From Gnetum montanum (Eukaryota > Streptophyta > Gnetopsida > Gnetales > Gnetaceae): 64,000 nucleotides of DNA. The stretch spans positions 576,034 to 640,033 of the forward strand of contig MNCI01030517.1 of the NCBI GenBank assembly GCA_015680685.1, given 5' to 3'. The notes under the pieces were generated by a model. It saw only the letters and a list, made by a program, of their open reading frames with translations, made no database searches and was not told the DNA's origin. Within the stretch, counting starts at the first letter, position 1; each line of letters starts with the position of its first letter. The position numbers and the translations under genes are program-made. Of the stretch, positions 1-11,365 are shown one piece after another.

Positions 1-644
1 AAAACATTTTTTGCTATTCTTGTATTATGCTATGCTATGCTAGACTATGTAGCATAGCAGCCAACATATCCTACTTTTTGTTCACTTCACCACTTTCTAG
101 TAAGAAACTTTGCCCAAGGACTTGAGGCCAAACAGGGCAATTAATTTTGGAGGCTAGAGTGCTCGCCAAGTGCAAATTATTTATTGGAATTGCTTGGTAA
201 ATTGGGCCTTTATGTTTTGCCTTTGCTATATTGTGCTATGCTACGTAGCATAGCATAGTGTAGCACCTTGTTTTACAACAATTCACACTTGATCACTTGA
301 GCAACTTTCTTTTGGGGCTTGCTACACTACATAGCATAGCGTCGCATACCAAACGTTTTTACTATAAAACTTGCCGAATTGCTTTGGTTATCCCAAACAC
401 CTTCGACAACTCCTAGCACAGTTTCTAAGTAGATTGATAGCCGAGTAAATTGTCTAGGTGGGTAGGCCAAAGAGTCCATCGAGCTTGTCAACTTTGGAGG
501 TAGAAAACTTGCTAGATTGGATAGTCTAATCTCAATGCCTATATTTTCCTACCAAACTATCATGAAGCTGCACTTGTGGAAGTCATTACCTAAATTCCAG
601 GACCTTGGTGAAGCAAGAGGGTCTCGAAATTTTATGATGTTTCA
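1..644 (-). repeat. 3' LTR of the giant Tat-type element, cut by window edge
   Basis: Base 1 aligns with base 17186 and the match runs to 644 and 17830, both ending in TGTTTCA, i.e. an LTR that starts TGAAACA on the minus strand. The two copies differ at many scattered positions, so the insertion is old. The segment holds several GCTATGCTA/TAGCATAGC palindromes, such as GCTATGCTACGTAGCATAGC near 234-253. About 1.2 kb of this LTR lies to the left of the window. Confidence 0.88.
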
Positions 645-657
645 CTAGCCCCCCTTT
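645..657 (-). other. Polypurine tract of the giant element
   Basis: On the minus strand the bases read AAAGGGGGGCTAG and abut the TG that opens the 3' LTR. This is the usual place and composition of the plus-strand primer of an LTR retrotransposon, and it fixes the element orientation independently of the coding domains. Confidence 0.85.
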
Positions 658-2029
658 GTCGACATCTAGAGGATCTGCCTAATAGATGTCAACAAAGAAT
701 ATGAAACACCATGAAGAACTGGTCACCAACATCTCTCCCTAGTGGTTCCTTAGAAGTTACTTTGTTGTGCTTGGGAGTAACAAGCTAGTTATGAAAGGAA
801 AGGGGAAAGGGTAGACTTGAAGGAGTAGGTTCAAGAAAAGGTTAAAAGTGAAACTTAGTGGGGTTTCTCATTAGAATGCTTATGAGAAAATTTTTTGCAT
901 GGTTATCTTTTCTTTTACTAGATTTTGACCTCTCATTGGGATGCTTGAAGAGGGTTGTTGTGCAATAGCTAGTATGTCATTTGGTTTAGGCACATGCTCC
1001 CTTTTTTTGTTTGGTATTTTTTTGCGCTTTCCTTTTACCCTTTAGCCCTATTCATCTAGAAAAAATTTTGTTGTTGTATGATAGGTGTTTGCTCCCTAGG
1101 ATGAGTTGTGTTACATCCATGTGGGGCTTTGACCTTCCTACAGATGCTTCCCATGCAGCGAGTTACATTATGTACATCATGGACTTTGTAGTTGAGCATA
1201 TGAGAGGGATTTACATGCGTTAAGAAAGCTTGTAAAAGAGATGTGAAAAGGGAAATTGGGGGTTTGAGGATTGAGATGACAAAGGTAAAAGGGGAGGGGC
1301 AAGATGTGCACTTCCAAGTAGCTCAGATAATCAGAGTGATCACCTTGGAATGGTGTGATGTCCTATCCTCCCAGTGAAATGCATTTCTGAGTGATGTCAT
1401 CTCGGCCTATACCCTGCAAACACAATAGAAAGTAGACCAAAGAAATGTGACCATGAAGTATAGTTAGGCAAAGATCTTACTTGATTTAGACATTGCTAAA
1501 GTGATAGGCACTATTGCTAAGGTAAGAAATGTTCAGCTATGGTGGCGGTAGGCTGAAGAGGTTGACACTAAGGAGGCTAGGAGTCATGGTGATGTAGGTG
1601 CTTGGGAGTCCCTACCTAAGGAAAATATTATGCAGTTTAGCTATAAGGCAAGATGCCCAATAGCTAAACATCTTTTGGGCCGAGGTGATGGCAGGGGCTG
1701 GAGGGTAACAACTTTGTGGCTAGGCCACAATAGTGCTGGGGCTCTAGCAGTAGGTGCTAACAATGGAAGCTACTACCATGGTGATAGGCTATGGTGGAAG
1801 TAGCTCTGGAAAGTCAACAATATGTCAGATAACATCTCCAGAGGATTAGCAAGATGCCAGGGGGAGTAGCATCACATTTTTTCCAAAGGGTGTTTACTTG
1901 CCATTGTGAACTGTGTTCTGGAACTACAATGCTCCACCACAAGCTGGCACTGTGCACACTTGCTTTCTTGAATGATCATGGATTATGAGTTGGAAGTGTT
2001 GTGCTGCGAACCCATTTTAAGGTCTTGGT
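658..2029. other. Non-coding 3' region of the giant element
   Basis: This 1.4-kb stretch lies between the hairpin array and the polypurine tract, downstream of integrase. I see no retrotransposon domain on either strand and only short chance reading frames. Tat-type elements commonly have long, fast-evolving 3' untranslated regions, which fits. Confidence 0.6.
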
Positions 2030-2325
2030 AGACCATTTGATGTGCTAGTTTAAGGTCCCAGTAGACTGTTGTGCTATTTTATCATCATATTAGATGGTTG
2101 TTGTGCTATTTTAAGGTCCTAGAAGACCGCTATGCTAGTTTATCATTGTAGCATATGGTGGATGGACCAGTTTAATGTCATAGCAGACTGTCTATGCCAA
2201 TTTAACATCATATTGGATGTTCTGTGCTAGTTTATAGTCATGGTAGACTATCTGTGCTAGTTTATAGTCATGGCAAACTATTGATGCTAGTTTATAGTCA
2301 TAGTGGACTATGACACTTACCTTGC
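2030..2325. repeat. Array A: tandem mini-hairpin repeats after integrase
   Basis: About ten units of roughly 30 bp read, on the plus strand, TTTAN then a 4-base arm, a 6-base loop, a 4-base arm and a variable tail often ending GTGCTAG. Arm pairs include GGTC/GACC, CATC/GATG and AGTC/GACT; in several units the pairing extends to 6 bp (AACATC/GATGTT, ATAGTC/GACTAT). The stem sequence changes between units while pairing is mostly kept. The array begins just past the integrase stop codon. Tandem repeats in the 3' region of Tat elements are known, but I do not know a described family with this paired-arm pattern. Confidence 0.75.
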
Positions 2326-2332
2326 TTCTACC

Positions 2333-3480
2333 TTAGATGAAGTATAGCTTCAAGTATAGGTGATTTATAGGGTTTGCAAACTCTCTACCATCCATGTTTA
2401 CCAGCTTGAAGGCTCCATTCTTATAGGCTTTTGTGACTATGAATGGGCCTTCCCAATTCACTAAAAACTTATCCTCATGTTCACACATAGATTTGAAAAC
2501 TAGGTCTCCCTTTTTTATCAGTCATCGATGTAGATTTGCATGATGTTTTTCCCGCTTCTTGTCTTGATACCATTTGATGCGACTTAGTGTATATGCACAC
2601 TCTTCCTCTATGGAGTCAAGATCGATGATCCTTGACTCATTATTCTGGGCTTCATTTATGATGCTTAAAAAGATCATTCATAGTCATGGTACCTACAATT
2701 CAAGGGGCAACACTACTTCAAATTTGTAGACTAGGTTGTATGGGGTCTTATCTGTAGCTGTCCTACGCATCGTATGGTAGGCCTAAAGCACATAGAGGAT
2801 TTGCTCATGTCATTGCCTCTTGCTATTGTGAAGCATTCTTTTGAGCAAGTTTATGATGGCCTTATTTGTATCTTCTACCTGACTGTTAGCCTATGAGTAA
2901 TATGGCAACGAGAAAGACTGCATAATGCCAAGGTTGCTATAGAAGGTTTTGGTTTTTGCACTACTAAACTATGGCCCATTATCTATCACAATAGTCATGG
3001 GAAGACCAAGCCTTGTTACAATATTATCCAAGATTAAGTGGAAAACCTACTAAGATGTAGTCTTTCTAAGGGGGATAGCTTCTGCCCACTTCATAAAGTA
3101 CTCAATGGTAGTAATGATCAAGCTATTCCCTGTAGAAGACTCAGGTGTGATGGGTCCTATGATGTCTAGTCCCCATCGCTAGAATGGCCATGTGATCTGT
3201 GTAAGGTGCAACTCAGTAGGTGACATGTGCATGAGATTTGTGTGGTGTTGGCACATGTCACAAGTCTTGACTTTGGTAAAACAATCATGTTCCATGCAAG
3301 GCCAGTAATACCATAGGTGTCTAATCTTAGTTTCCATAGCCCTGGGAGCTATGTGCCGTTCACATAGTCCCTCATGGACTTCGCTAACTATTTTTTGTAC
3401 TTCCTCCCCACTAATTTAAGTCAATAGTTTTTCATCAAAGGAGCATTTACACAAGGTATTATCTCCTACCAGGACATACT
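2333..3480 (-). pseudogene. Integrase relic of the giant element
   Basis: The minus strand encodes a zinc-binding segment ending in KTCDMCQHH (near 3250), then a catalytic core with WGLDIIGPI, IDNGP and YYSxANSQVE, which supply the two Asp and the Glu of the DDE triad. The C-terminal part has KKGDLVFKSM and WEGPFIVTKAY, typical of the gypsy integrase tail, and ends at TAA (2333-2335). Integrase would insert the cDNA copy into chromosomal DNA. The frame is broken by several stops, many of them TAG where related proteins have Gln or Trp. It follows the archaeal-type RNase H and precedes hairpin array A. Confidence 0.85.
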
Positions 3481-3679
3481 GTAGCCCTTGCTTTCAGATT
3501 GCATCCCTTTGGGCAGATGTCAAGCATGTGGGGGTTCACTGTGTTGTAGGTAGGCTTTCACATTAGTGTACCACTCTTGGGTGTTGGTAGAACTTACGAA
3601 GGCCACGTGTACTACTTGGGTTATAGGTTTTGCACACTTTATAATAGAAGTAGGTCACATTGCAAATAGATGTGATGGT

Positions 3680-4230
3680 ATGTTTAATGCTAGCATAGCT
3701 AAGGCATCAGCTACCATGTTCTCATTGCGTGGCACATGTTGTATGTCTATTGTGGTGAACTGCTGCAAAAATTTTTTGGCTAAATCATAATAGGGTTGTA
3801 AATGCAAAGCTTTGCAGATGTAGACCTTAGTGATTTGCTTGATAACAAGCTAGGAGTCGCCTCAAACTACTAGATGTTGAATTTTTAATTGTTGGGCCAC
3901 TAAGAGGCCTCTAACGAGTCCTTCGTACTTAGCTACATTGTTCATACAAAGGAACATGAAAAGGTAACTAAAGGGTTGCATGTACCCTAGGGAAAATGAG
4001 ATGATAGTGGTGACACTGCCACCTCACATAGTTGAGGCGTTGTCGAAGTGTAAAGTTGCCTCAAAATGTGATGGTACAAGATTGATAGTGCTAACATGTT
4101 CATAAGGGAATTCAGGTTCTATGATTGCCTGATCATCAACGGGTGAGGTCGCAAGCTGCGTAGCTATTGCTTGGCCTTTCTTTGATTATTAGGACACATA
4201 ATGTAAATCAAATTCCACTATTATTGCTTT
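3680..4230 (-). pseudogene. Archaeal-type RNase H (second RNase H) relic
   Basis: The minus strand carries ATLHFDNAST (near 4030-4060), NVAKYEGLVRGLL (near 3920), a degraded GDS.LVIKQ block (near 3850) and HVPRNENMVADALAML (near 3700-3750). Together these match the extra RNase H domain that Tat-lineage elements carry between the normal RNase H and integrase. In the family it degrades the RNA strand of the RNA:DNA hybrid. In-frame stops show it is dead. Finding it twice in the window (again near 20.6-21.1 kb) supports the Tat assignment. Confidence 0.82.
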
Positions 4231-4233
4231 CCA

Positions 4234-4566
4234 TCATGCTATCTTGCTACTTTCGTACAAGTTGTTTGTGATAGCCCAAAGTATGTTGCTTTTGCATATG
4301 ATGTTCACTTGGTTGTAGAATAGGTAGTGTCTCCACATTTTTAGCCTGAACACTAAAGCAAGACAATTCCTTTCAACTTCATTGTATTTGGATTCATATG
4401 CTATGAATGTGTGGCTCAAGTAATAGACTAGGGTCTCAAAGCCATGTTCTCTTTTTTGGCACAATAGCGCTATGATAGGCATGTCTGTGGTAGCAAGGTA
4501 GATATAGAAAGGCTTATCCCTCTGTGGTGGGTAAACAGTCAGGAGGTGTAAAAGCTCTTTCTTCAA
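4234..4566 (-). pseudogene. RNase H domain relic
   Basis: An open stretch of 110 codons contains KPFYIYLATTD, ALLCQKREHG, VYYLSH and ESKYNEVERNCLALVF, ending in a WRHYLF motif. This is the standard gypsy RNase H that follows RT. The first acidic residue is changed (LATTD where the family has a D in the first strand), one sign of decay. It continues directly from the RT segment at 4579 after a short break. Confidence 0.85.
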
Positions 4567-4578
4567 GTTATTGAAGGC

Positions 4579-5720
4579 TTATTGGCACTGTATTGTCCAT
4601 TCAAAGTTAACCCCCTTCTTGAGTAAGTGTTGCATGGGGTGTAACTTGTCATTCAACATCACTATAAACCTTCTGATGAATTGTATCCTACCTTGCAACC
4701 TGTGAAATTCTTTAAGGTTAGTAGGAGGTGCTAGGTTAATGATGGCCTTAACTTTGTCAAGGTCCACTCATATCCCAACCTTTAAAACTACAAAGCCTAG
4801 CATGCACCCAATTTTTAGGCCAAAAACACACTTCTTTGGGTTAAGGCATAGGTTATGCCTATGACAATGTTTCAGGACTACATCTATATTAGTGGGATGA
4901 TCAAAAGCTAGCTTAGACTTGACCACTATGTTATTTACGTAATCGTTCAGTCTCTCTAGGAGGCAGTCACTGGATATGTAGGTCATGGCCCATTGGTAGG
5001 TTGCTTTGGTGTTCTTTAGGCCAAAGGGCATCATTATGTAACAAAAAGTACCCCAAGGGGTCATGAATTTAGTCATCAACTGATGCTCTAGATTTATGCG
5101 AATTTTATTATAACCAAAGAACCCATCCATGAAGGATAGTAAAGCAAGCCTAGCCATACTGTTAATAAGCTGGTCGATACTTGATAGTAGGAAGTCTTTA
5201 ATCGTTACCTTGTTCAGGTCTTAGAAGTCTATACAGATCTATATTCCTCCCATTTTCTTAGAGACTACAATGATGCTTGACACCCATTCTGAGTAATTGA
5301 CAGTGCGAATGAAACTTGCTTAGTATAGCTTAGTGATTTCATCATGTACAACTAGTATGATTTCTGGCTTAACCTTTTGAGCCTTTTGTTTAACTGGTTT
5401 GACATGTGGATCTAACACAATGTTATGTTCTATTAGCTAATCCCAACATATCATTGTAAGACCATGTGAATACTTTGACATTGTGGACTCTGGTTACATC
5501 CTTTTGCATTTGTTCATCGAGGAGGGAACTAAGCTTTAGTGTTTATGTTTCCCCCCTAGATGTCATTATCGATGCTTTGATGAGAGGGTCCTTAGTGACA
5601 TCCTTGGCCTCTAAGTCTAAGGCTTCGACTAAGTGCTTGGGCCAATCTAGGGATGCTATAGTGTTATTAGTTGACACATCCTAGACTATCGATTCTAAGT
5701 CTAGGTATCTTGCAAGATTA
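4579..5720 (-). pseudogene. Reverse transcriptase relic
   Basis: Read on the minus strand, the N-terminal part has EHNIVLDPHVKPVKQKAQK, SEWVSSIIVV and DLNKVTIKDF; the palm has LLSFMDGFFGYNKIRI, TPWGTFCYIMMPFGLKN and YVNNIVVKS, where the catalytic YxDD has become YVNN; then NPKKCVFGL and the thumb segment with LKEFHRLQGRIQFIRRF. The order and motifs are those of Ty3/gypsy RT. Stops and frameshifts occur before 5157 and at 4767. The same protein in another state of decay is found at 19.4-20.2 kb. Confidence 0.88.
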
Positions 5721-5897
5721 CCATGAGGACATGTTAAAGTTAGTAGTGAGTGTAGATCCCACTACATGGCCATCTTGTTCAACCTAAGAAAATAAGAAGA
5801 AGCCTGGTCAAGTAATACATAGTTGAAGCTATGACACATAATAGAAAATACAATGAAACATGCAATGACTATCAGCTATTTGGCCACATTCGCAGAT

Positions 5898-6315
5898 TAC
5901 CAGTTTAAGGTCATGGTGGATCGCAAGCTGATTCGAATATGTAACTGACAATAAGTATGTCAATTTAAGGTCATGGTGGACCATTAATAGGTTGTAAAAG
6001 GTAATGTTACTAGTTTAAGCTTTTTTCGGACCATGGTACACAGATTCTTGAATGAAGGTAATAGGTTTCTAGATACATTTGCTAGTTTAAGGTCTTTGTG
6101 GACCATGGTGTACTGTTAGATGAAGTCGCTAGTTTAAGGTCTTTGTGGACTGTTAATTGGCATATTTTTTTGATAAATTTTTTAGTTTAAGTTCTTTGCA
6201 GACCATGTTGTACTGTTAGATGAAGTCACTAGTTTAAGGTCTTTGTGGACTGTTAACTGGCATACATTTTTTTTGATAAATTTGTTAGTTTAAGGTCTTT
6301 GCGGACCGTGGCATG
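5898..6315. repeat. Array B: tandem mini-hairpin repeats upstream of the antisense gene
   Basis: Eight units start GTTTAA (or ATTTAA) followed by arm, 6-base loop and arm, mostly GGTC/GACC with loops such as TTTGTG or ATGGTG. Two adjacent units plus their tails form a higher-order repeat of about 100 bp: a tail containing TACTGTTAGATGAAGTC recurs near 6110 and 6212. The array ends about 180 bp before the TATA box of the antisense gene and starts about 180 bp from the RT-coding relic. One unit (GCTT/GACC) and one other (GTTC/GACC) have lost full pairing. Confidence 0.75.
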
Positions 6316-6495
6316 CAGGCTTCGTACGAGCAAGCTTTTAATTTAATGTGAGGCAAAGTTCTTGATTGGGACCCACCTAATTGCAAACAGAGATGCTACG
6401 CTATTGCAATTTTATGATACACTAATACTACGCTACATGGGACATCCCACATTACTCGGGGTGCAAAAATGACAAGTTCTTTTCACCACATCATC

Positions 6496-6504
6496 TATAA
6501 ATAG
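6496..6504 (+). promoter_or_regulatory. TATA box of the antisense gene
   Basis: TATAAATAG is a textbook plant core TATA element on the plus strand. It lies 128 bp before the first plausible ATG (6624) of the antisense gene and close after hairpin array B. GCTACGCTA-type motifs resembling those of the LTR occur just upstream (6393-6440). Confidence 0.6.
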
Positions 6505-6623
6505 GGGTTTACCCCTAGTAAACTTGTCCTTTTCATTGTTAGAGTGCAAATCCCACATCCAGAGCATAGTGTGATTATGCCGAGAGAAATCGAGATAGCA
6601 TAGCATAGCAACCAATAGTATCT

Positions 6624-9600
6624 ATGAGTGAAGCGATGGCACCTAAAGCCTAACATAAGCACCGAGGGCTTGCTAAAGTGGACGAGGTCGAGAACACCTT
6701 GGGGCACCTGACTCATGTGCACATTGTAGTGCTGGAGAAGACTCTATCCACTCGGTAAGTTATTACGTTGCCTTTGCTATTCAGATTTCCATAATTGTTA
6801 TTGTCAAAATCTGCATCTCTTGACATTGCTTTAGTTGCCATTTTTGCTACTACACTATTGCTATCGCTAGTTGGCCTCAGCGGTTGTATGGATGCTATGC
6901 TTCAGCCACATGCAGCATCGCCTCGACCACCATTGTTGCAACTACCTTGTCACCATGGTTTGGATGAGCTTGCGTAGCCTAGTGCATAGTTAGCATAGCA
7001 TGTTGCTTTCAAAGGGGGTTTTAGCATTATGCCGCACTTCATAATGCTCTGTTATTGCAGCATGCCAATATGTTGCGAGGCTTTGTAGATTTGTCATATT
7101 GTTACACTAGCACTACATTGCTAGATTTGTTGATTATATTGTGTTGATTATGTTATGTTGCCCATCTGCCTATTTTTCTTTTATTTTCTTTAGCATGTTG
7201 TTGCATTCTATAAGGTTTGATGACCATGCTACATTGTGAAACTTGCTTGCATATATTTGTTTCTTTTATATTATATTATATTATTTTATTTTTTCTGTGA
7301 CTATGAAATCCTACTACGCTACATGTGGTGAGAATTCCATACTACGCTACGCATTGATGGTGCTAATGTTTGATTCTTCGTTGATGCAGGGTTATGCTGA
7401 GATCCATTTTGATTATCCTGGAAATTGTAGGACTCCTATGCTGCCTGAGCAAACTGGTGGCTAATGTCCCTTTCCCCCATGCACATGTGAAGTGCTAGGA
7501 GGTCTAGTTTTGGGAGGGTGCATGGGACTTCCTATAGTTCCTCCTCTAGTACTTTAGTGTAATCATTTTATCACACATATCAGCGGAGGTAGCAGCTGCA
7601 ATCATAGAAACCCTGTTGCCTAGGGAAAATCGAGGTATTCTGAAATTTCTGATTGATGGATTAATGAAGGGCAAGCAAGTAGAAGGATCTAACTAGTGTC
7701 CAAAAAGCCTGATATGCTTGAGTTGAATCTAGAGGATGCCATAGTATAAGTGTTACCACTTATACAATACATTGTTTGTTGCCTGCCACATAGGCACCCA
7801 CTTTTAGAAACCACCTAGAACCGTTTACTATGTCCATGGGTGAGTTCTATGAAGGTATTTTATTATGTAGTCATGCTACATTAGACACAGATGCTAATAG
7901 TGTATGTCATCATTTTTTTTCTTTTTTGTGTTACCAGGATTTTTATCGATAAGAGTGGTCTTCACGATGATACGGATGCCTTGGCATTGCCATAGATGGG
8001 CCTGCGGGAGTTTTCCTCCACTAGGGATATGCGCACCAGCGTGATAGGCCAATGCGAGGGTGAGTTCAAAACCTATCCAACTCAGTATTCCCAGTTTTAT
8101 GGGAAATGTAAAGAAGCTGGTTGGTTGGATAAGGAATGGGCATCCCTCAGGCTGATCACCGTCGAAGACACTTTGGTGGATCTCCCATCATTTTCCATGC
8201 CATTCAAATCTAGTACGCTAAAATGTAAATTTGCTAAAATGTAAATTCACTATTAGAGAGTTGAGTAATGTTCACGTTTTGCTAACCCTCTTTCTCTTTT
8301 TGTTTTTGTGTATATGTTTGTGTTTTCTTTTTTCACAAATCATTTTATAAGTGAAGAAAGCGCACGAGGTGACTATAATTACCTTCGAGCATGACGAGAC
8401 CAACCTCTTCTTTAAGTATGGAAAGGTGGAGGAGACCTAGTGTTGGCTCTACAATGGGATCCCAACAACACTAGTCCATAACCTCTAGGAGGCAGGGCTT
8501 ATGGATTTGTTCTTGGCGGTTAACCCGAGTGTTCTGCCCGCTGAGATGCTTTCCCTAGCTGACTCCTTCTCTGAGAAGGTAGACCACTTCTACACATGTA
8601 TTCATGGTGTACATGTTGTACTTGATGTTAATGATCAATTACTCATGAATCGTTTTGGCATCCCCTCTGATGGCCTCCCCATGGGAGGAAATCCAAGAAA
8701 GATGTGTATAATCAAGAGGACATCGAGGACTGGTAGAGGGCTATCAAGGATTGAAAGGGGATTTACATGGAGAAAGCCAAGATATGGGTTGCCAAGATAG
8801 TTTACCCTATCTTCCATGCCCATGCTTTCTCAAAGCTATTGTCCCAAGGAAAAAACATTGGGATGGAGCAGGCTTGGATCATGAGGGAAGTCATGGAGGA
8901 AGGGATCCATTTCAATTGGGTCAAGCACCTTTGCAAAGGCATGCAGGCTGAAATGGTCAAGCTTCGTGGGAAGCTTGAATCCTATTTTAATGTGCACCAT
9001 GCCTTTTTCATAGCTTTCCTTCGACATTTAGAAGAATTCTTGGTAGTCCACAAGAATGGAGTCTGGGTGCTACAAGATCGTAACCAGATCTCCAAACCAT
9101 GGATTTGCCAAGTCTTCTACACCACATGATCCCAGGACCCTCCAAAAGCTATTGGGAAGTCATTTGCAATGACAACCAAGGATCAGGTGGCACATAACTT
9201 TTGGGCCAGGGATAGTGTGGGAGAGGCATACCCCACTACCACTGGCAGTATGACAAGTGGGGAGCACCTCATTGTAGAGACAGCAGTGACTAGGCTACAG
9301 TGCAAGAGGTCTCGTCGTGTCAACAAACCCCCCCATACTAATAAAGAGAGGGGGAAGAAACTATAGTTCAAGCTACATAGAGTGTAGCCTCCCATCAATA
9401 AGTATTCGGATGTTTTTATTTCTTTTGTTGCTTGGCTAATGTTTGCTACGGTGCGTTACACTAGGTAGTGTAGCATCTACTTTAGGTTAGTATGTGGAGG
9501 AAGAAGAAGAAGAAGAAGGAGAAGAGATGGTGGCCCCTACAACAGGGGTGATTGGCGAGAACAAGGAGGCCGCAACTATAGAGGAGGAGACCCCTGCTAC

Positions 9601-11195
9601 AAAAGAAAGGGCCTCGGTTGGTGAGGAGGGGATCTCTGCTGATGAAGAGGAGGAAGAGGAGGAGGCCCCTATCACCAAAGAAAGGGGGCTTGCCAATGAT
9701 AAAGAGGCTTCTAGCAACTAGGGCGAGGCCCCTAGTGACAACCCCTTCATAGAGAGTAGCTCAATGATGGAGGGGCACATGAGCATCGAGGATGCTACTA
9801 CACTATTAGGTCAGCTAGAAGGAGAGGAGCTCCATTTGGATGTTGGTGAGTTTGACCACATATTTGACAATGTGTTGATGGGTGACCCCCCCGGTATCAC
9901 CCTTAAGGGTTTGCTAGGTAGGAGCTTTACACTATCATTTATGCTATCCATCAGCCCATTATGGTACTCTCCATTTTGACTAACATGTTTTGCCATGCAG
10001 TTGACACCACTGTTGACACTCCTAGCCCGTCCTCGATCCACTTGCGACTATGGAGTGAAACCCTTGACAAATTTACTTTCATGGAAGGGGTAGTCAATGA
10101 CATGATCGATCATGTAAGGCAAGTCAACCTAGAAGTGGGTAAGCTAAAATTCTACGCTAGACTCTATGGTTATTGCATTCACTATGCCTCTATGACTAAT
10201 GATTTTTTATATGTGGTTGGTAGCTTCTCATCTTAAGTGGGACCCTAAGAGGATGGTTAAGATTAATGTCATGCCTGCATTTCCACCGGAGGTGACCGAA
10301 GTACCTCGTTGTGTAGACGATAGGGAGAGCCAATGTGCTTTGTACTTGGCACACTCTTTGTGAAAATGTAGGTTCATGAATGAACACCTCTGGAAATGGG
10401 TCTAGAGGCTTGAGAAGTAGAAGGCCAACCTGACCACTGAGGTGGGAGATCTCTTCTCTAGGAATGAATTCTTGTTGGCCCAAGATACAAACGATGGTAG
10501 TTGATGCACGGCGGTCATTGACTATGCTAGGTATTTGATGGTTGTGCGGTGCAACAATGAGGCTACCTGTGAGATAATAGAGTAGTGCATGCAAGTGGAC
10601 CCGTTAACTTAGAGGAACCAAGACTAGAAAGATTACAGCACCAAGGTTTATGAATGGGGGTAGACACAGAAAAATCTTAAGCATATGTATAAGCTGGAGC
10701 ATGCCACCTATCATAACCAATACAGGGATGCCTCAGTCAAGTTACATACTCATGAGGTATTCCTTGATATTATTGGTGCTTCTAGGCCTTACGATAGGTT
10801 CATGCAACAGGTGATAATGAGTGAGTCCCTCGAAAGGAAAGTGAGCTTTCCTACGGGTGAAACCACCACTGCTGCCTTTTCTCCTAGACCTCCAAGATGG
10901 ACATCCATGGAGAAGGAGAAAGTTATAACAAGTGCTAACGTGGATGATGGAAATTGGGTCGACATCATAGAAGAGGAGATTTTACAATGCCTGGTGGAAG
11001 GTCTGGATTAGATACCCCCTGAAATAGATGTCAGGCCGTCTTAGGTCAATCATCCTTCAGCATAGCCATGATTTATCTTGTTAGAGTCTTTATTGCAACT
11101 TTAGCTAACTAGTCTATTTTTTTCTGGTGCAGGATCCAAGTGAAAATGTAGGGCCTACCGAAGCAGGAAATGATGGGATGGGCAAAGGGTCATAG
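6624..11195 (+). pseudogene. Multi-exon gene of unknown function, antisense inside the giant element
   Basis: The plus strand holds a chain of coding-like exons opposite to the retrotransposon genes. Proposed exons: 6624-6754 (starts MSEAMAPK, donor CGGTAAGT), 7390-about 7810, about 7939-8250, 8351-about 9400 (one frameshift near 8680), about 9491-9917 (very acidic, a run of Glu), 10001-10138, 10224-about 11040, and 11133-11195 ending GMGKGS and TAG. The introns 9918-10000 and 10139-10223 begin GT, end AG and preserve the frame exactly. The 10.2-11.0 kb exon looks helical, possibly coiled-coil. I recognise no known domain and assign no function. Many in-frame stops are TAG where CAG is likely, so it is a pseudogene now. 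Antisense genes are known in some Tat elements (for example Grande), but beyond pol, not between protease and RT. Confidence 0.62.
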
Positions 11196-11223
11196 CGTAC
11201 CAGCTGATCATTTTATTTGATTT

Positions 11224-11229
11224 AATAAA
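11224..11229 (+). terminator. Poly(A) signal of the antisense gene
   Basis: AATAAA lies 29 bp after the proposed stop codon at 11193-11195, in a T-rich stretch. It is the expected near-upstream element for plant polyadenylation, and the first hairpin of array C begins only about 135 bp further on. Confidence 0.5.
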
Positions 11230-11365
11230 ATGTTACATACATTGTTAATTTGTGAAAGAAGAACTTGAAATAACAAGAGATTTATTTTTCCTATGTGTTA
11301 TATGTTGTATCTATATTTTTTTATTCTCTTTTCATTTGTTCATTGAATGCATTAAGAACGTCTCA

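Noticed and set aside
1011-1223. Plus-strand 70-codon open frame in the 3' region of the giant element
   Set aside because: No domain, no splice or promoter context, and a length expected by chance in this composition.
2030-2325. CRISPR-like array
   Set aside because: Units are short and degenerate, spacing is irregular, there are no unique spacers of constant length and the context is a plant retroelement.
9487-9717. Minus-strand Ser-rich open frame
   Set aside because: It is the complement of the acidic Glu-rich plus-strand exon of the antisense gene; GAA/GAG/GAT repeats read as Ser/Phe on the other strand.
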